From a virus, in IMG/VR virus record IMGVR_UViG_3300030110_004707, positions 1-42,493 of that record: a stretch of 42,493 nucleotides of DNA. One strand, 5' to 3'. The notes below the pieces were generated by a model. The model had not been told where the DNA came from. It did no database searches and worked only from the letters and a program-made list of their open reading frames with translations. Made by a program: the position numbers and the translations under genes. Shown here piece after piece: positions 41,801 through 42,493 of this stretch (position 1 is its first letter; each line of letters starts with the position of its first letter).

Positions 41801-42493
41801 CTACCGCAATGAAGACGGCACGATTTCCTTATCTACCGCAGCGACTGTGCCAGAATTTACTACGCCAAACATTAATGTTATGGAAGTAATAGATAAGATA
41901 ATTGAAAAGCCTACATCACAATATGAAAAATTAACTGCAAACTGGGAGGGTCTTAATTTTAGAACGCAGTTTATTGATAGAGCTGATATCTTAGAAAGAA
42001 TTAAAATAACCGGACAAACATTAAAAGATAAATTTGGCAATCCATTATTAGATGCAATAGAAGCTACTAATTTAACTTATTTTATAAGAAAGTATGACCA
42101 ACGCCAAAGTCTAGTTGCTGAAGCTGCTACCACTGGGGTAGCACAAGTTATAAAAGACCCTAAAACTGGGGAAGTTAGCATTGGTAGAGACATAAAAAAA
42201 GAAACATCTTCTATAAAAAAAGTTGCAGAAGCTCTTGGTAGAGCAAAGTTTAAAGATGCTAATGCAACGAAAGCATTTACTGGGTACATGTTAATAGAAA
42301 GAGCTGAGTCTATTCCTGATGGAGTAAGAAAGCTAGGCTTAGATAAAATTTCTAAAGCACAAAGAGATGCTGTACAACAGGCTGGCCGTAACAACAAAGC
42401 ATTTCAAGAAGCTAGAAAATATTATAACGAATACAACAATGACTTAATTAATTTGCTTGCAGATACAGGGTATATTGATGCAAATAAAGCAAA
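35844..42493 (+). CDS. Giant internal virion / polyvalent-type protein with zincin site (partial, over 2216 aa)
   Basis: Starts at ATG 35844 (MPSYRVNIPDKGSYRVDSLT) with AAAGGGAT upstream and is open to the window edge. Parts seen: an N-terminal Glu-Pro repeat (about 36-46); Gly/Ala-rich hydrophobic segments (about 53-210), which may insert into membranes; a very long Lys/Glu coiled-coil region (about 300-1680); a zincin-like site HELIGHYTFEGMLG (H1829, E1830, H1834); and near the edge a segment (about 2130-2216) like LPD38 of large polyvalent proteins. Such proteins are packed in the head and ejected with the DNA. It is the last of the internal protein cluster, in the position of T7 gp15/gp16. 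The C-terminus is outside the window, and no in-frame stop occurs. Confidence 0.85.
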   Translation, partial: MPSYRVNIPDKGSYRVDSLTPLTEDEVIARVLNSFEPEPEPEPEPELPDPTFGGALKETVKGVGRGFVGSLETAGKGLAALLPESAETPVVSGLEAVSEALSPELAPEYRDAEGLYGFLPKVGEGIGSFTSFLVPGGAAVGAARLAGAGTRATGQLATGAATTFGGALGAGEARERAQEAGATEGEVAAATGLGIVPGLIDAVVPSFRVLKRITGKTDSEIAGELRTKLSQRLLDPAGVGVFEAATEVTQGIIQNAIAQKVYDPDQPLIVGDQIIDEAGVGFTVGALAEAITTSALGGRKTRFDQKTVADEEARQAQLAQEEAADEAVKKEIETDLLGGLPRDPFIRDEEQEFDPVTGKRLKSDLEKAIEIDTAEQEAEFTRVYQSLSEDITNTQIQINEEATKTDTDVSRISALTNQLERLEANKNKVVEEAKKIAPDLKLTPRKTIKTRDRSVVEQEEIRIKNAMINASNKGEFTKLPDLNKQLEKVQQETDQGDLFGIENKKRVAEVNKIYSQDIGTALKAITASARQRPQEGIDKREAREKARQDALLKDENIEKLTQYIDKLETTGVFPRADFETRKKLEAQLYEGILTPVSGKALGIKVDKESRAYEYIPQINERLKELNKKRIGDVLNVVSPKVTLFNEKGQLTRKGLQLAQDEMKFNVLNKVKTAAISDLNKEPTGRYSEFADVAYQRNFENALAADAQEVIDKYEVDETGVAAQRFKAIAGEAVESAATRQRDLELIQKRNELEDRLEKEDLNVDQKNNITAQVRQITKQLKGRDVPFKDTEKVDATTPAFTNFKDAAFKLDRGNYLGVTDTLTLKERDRNAKAKKDIERLTDDSKYFADQIKKSAANREQQRFLEQKKIDVDAEIKKLKAGISERDPSKAKSLKATIIKDANEATLTYLENAVKEVNAYRNATKQQPLTELEENQLRIKLKVSFDNLLNRITDVPTGVMPTDKKVYSLFKEIENLRQDNLKTIEASKGIKPEPELEVKLPPKDVAPVRERKKEDTLRDNLNNLKTELKDVKEDIKNITTRANSVSAKVNIKVKKLTDEKSAIEEKLKTAKTQSDKTRLTKRLNNLNKQIETTQKEVLVPIDIETVKTNINNLKERLKILEEAKKDSAIDSKRLPDIRKNIKEFKTNIKSEQTKLENLENKLEEIKDLPSADISRTKPLKEKQEKLIDEIKTLEKKLEPFNNRLEKGLENLRKINEAQNNLTALNRENVVELSESFNSLKNDRAAPRNPDEKIAKKNDAILNRREKILINQLKKLQAKGVLKTSKEVSGVRLLEEFENKNTIFDFTNKAAIEKDAALAKKQLNDLKTDIKTIKTAITQKPKAEYKKVLTILLKEIPTKIKAAEQTQKTLEFRNKQTETLRDFVQKQLNKTQSELAKLPKVDIDAKAKQQTGLDLPGVRVETRVIDPAQPIATPLEEKIQKQKITSIPRYENIIAKKEEELREGVKKGKIADTTVKMSEKDKVSLKASISSFKGKLLKARAMVTNYEIAVKDVAKSRNNAQSFGSFDESILENRKAILTELEDSLKVAELSKKAKENIKKDIETEKQIIDNFEKILKETGDTKKIRRRTITELSTSPTDLYSQAKVHATNVRTLTEDIPVEDKQTLYKEATQEVVELEDIVADSKAEVIKLEKAADTTPRQLSDAQAKLKNAQDNYLAAKTHQNNIGFNFDKYVEGQKKAKEKEDELLKGYDPNYNNEYYEADDNIPSKIKDAAAGDILYRIGAVNLGTVKFTEAAPLLKDMQAKTKKMGIKLITYEDVTQLPNEILDNLAFQNMSAHANRVKGGVMPDGTVFVITSHHESIEDLEITLAHELIGHYTFEGMLGKDGMDKLLKRVEKSYPATKDNPAVFELAKELGVEKEAQQAFLESLSSTQRGLEEGTLSSKEVVRLAQLKALREVIAYTAQKLDKPVTKTFASKVKKFLQDMVYMFRNTLVKNFGFISLPKISTDELFFLMRQAEKNFKQGKAYTYRNEDGTISLSTAATVPEFTTPNINVMEVIDKIIEKPTSQYEKLTANWEGLNFRTQFIDRADILERIKITGQTLKDKFGNPLLDAIEATNLTYFIRKYDQRQSLVAEAATTGVAQVIKDPKTGEVSIGRDIKKETSSIKKVAEALGRAKFKDANATKAFTGYMLIERAESIPDGVRKLGLDKISKAQRDAVQQAGRNNKAFQEARKYYNEYNNDLINLLADTGYIDANKA

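Noticed and set aside
35852-42397. Leftward open frames across the giant gene
   Set aside because: All are antisense shadows of a long Lys/Glu-rich frame without ribosome binding sites.
1-42493. tRNA genes, CRISPR arrays, integrase, insertion sequences
   Set aside because: The few noncoding gaps were read on both strands and none shows a cloverleaf, spacer-repeat array, transposase or recombinase; tRNA detection by eye is limited, so this is not final.

Overview
The window is a stretch of a double-stranded DNA tailed bacteriophage (Caudoviricetes). The layout, with no tape-measure gene but with P22-like neck/tail proteins and very large internal (ejection) protein candidates, suggests a short-tailed podovirus. 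The AT-rich composition and several small conserved protein types that I associate with marine phages suggest a marine proteobacterial host, but nothing in the sequence names the host. Both ends are cut: the left edge lies inside a small leftward gene and the right edge inside a gene of more than 2216 codons.

Left arm (1-8696, all leftward): a tightly packed operon of small, mostly unknown genes, many overlapping by 1-4 bases, with strong AGGAG-type ribosome binding sites. The recognisable part is a MoxR-type AAA+ ATPase (1676-2764) followed by a VWA/zincin protein (279-1637), a pair that normally works as a chaperone or remodelling machine. The rest are membrane peptides, zinc-ribbon and coiled-coil proteins and small duplicated genes. 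Two noncoding blocks interrupt the operon. One is at 2765-3037 (dyad, terminator-like hairpin, 10-bp phased repeat). The other is at 6776-7189 (six TGTCCAC iterons, an AT-only tract and a 28-bp inverted repeat, a good candidate for a replication origin or operator region).

Divergent region (8697-9117): the switch between the leftward and rightward operons. It has a strong leftward intrinsic terminator, a possible leftward promoter just beyond it, a C-rich tract whose minus strand is a canonical G-quadruplex motif, and a 24-bp perfect palindrome with a T tract just before the first leftward gene.

Right arm (9118-42493, all rightward): the virion programme. Packaging and head: TerS, TerL, portal, a GroES-like co-chaperonin, a scaffold-like protein, a Mu gpT-type major capsid protein, then a terminator and a new promoter. 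Next come small Lys/Gly-rich virion-type proteins, head-tail adaptors, fibre and glycine-rich adhesin genes, and a lysis cassette (membrane protein, holin, M15 endolysin). These are followed by a P22 gp10-like stabilisation protein and internal virion proteins, ending in the giant protein with a zincin site and an LPD38-like segment. It is probably ejected into the host with the DNA.

Most interesting for follow-up: the giant ejected peptidase-like protein; the MoxR/VWA module marked by three copies of the same dyad; the iteron region; the G-quadruplex/attenuator-like leader; and the family of Lys/Gly-rich proteins sharing short C-terminal motifs.
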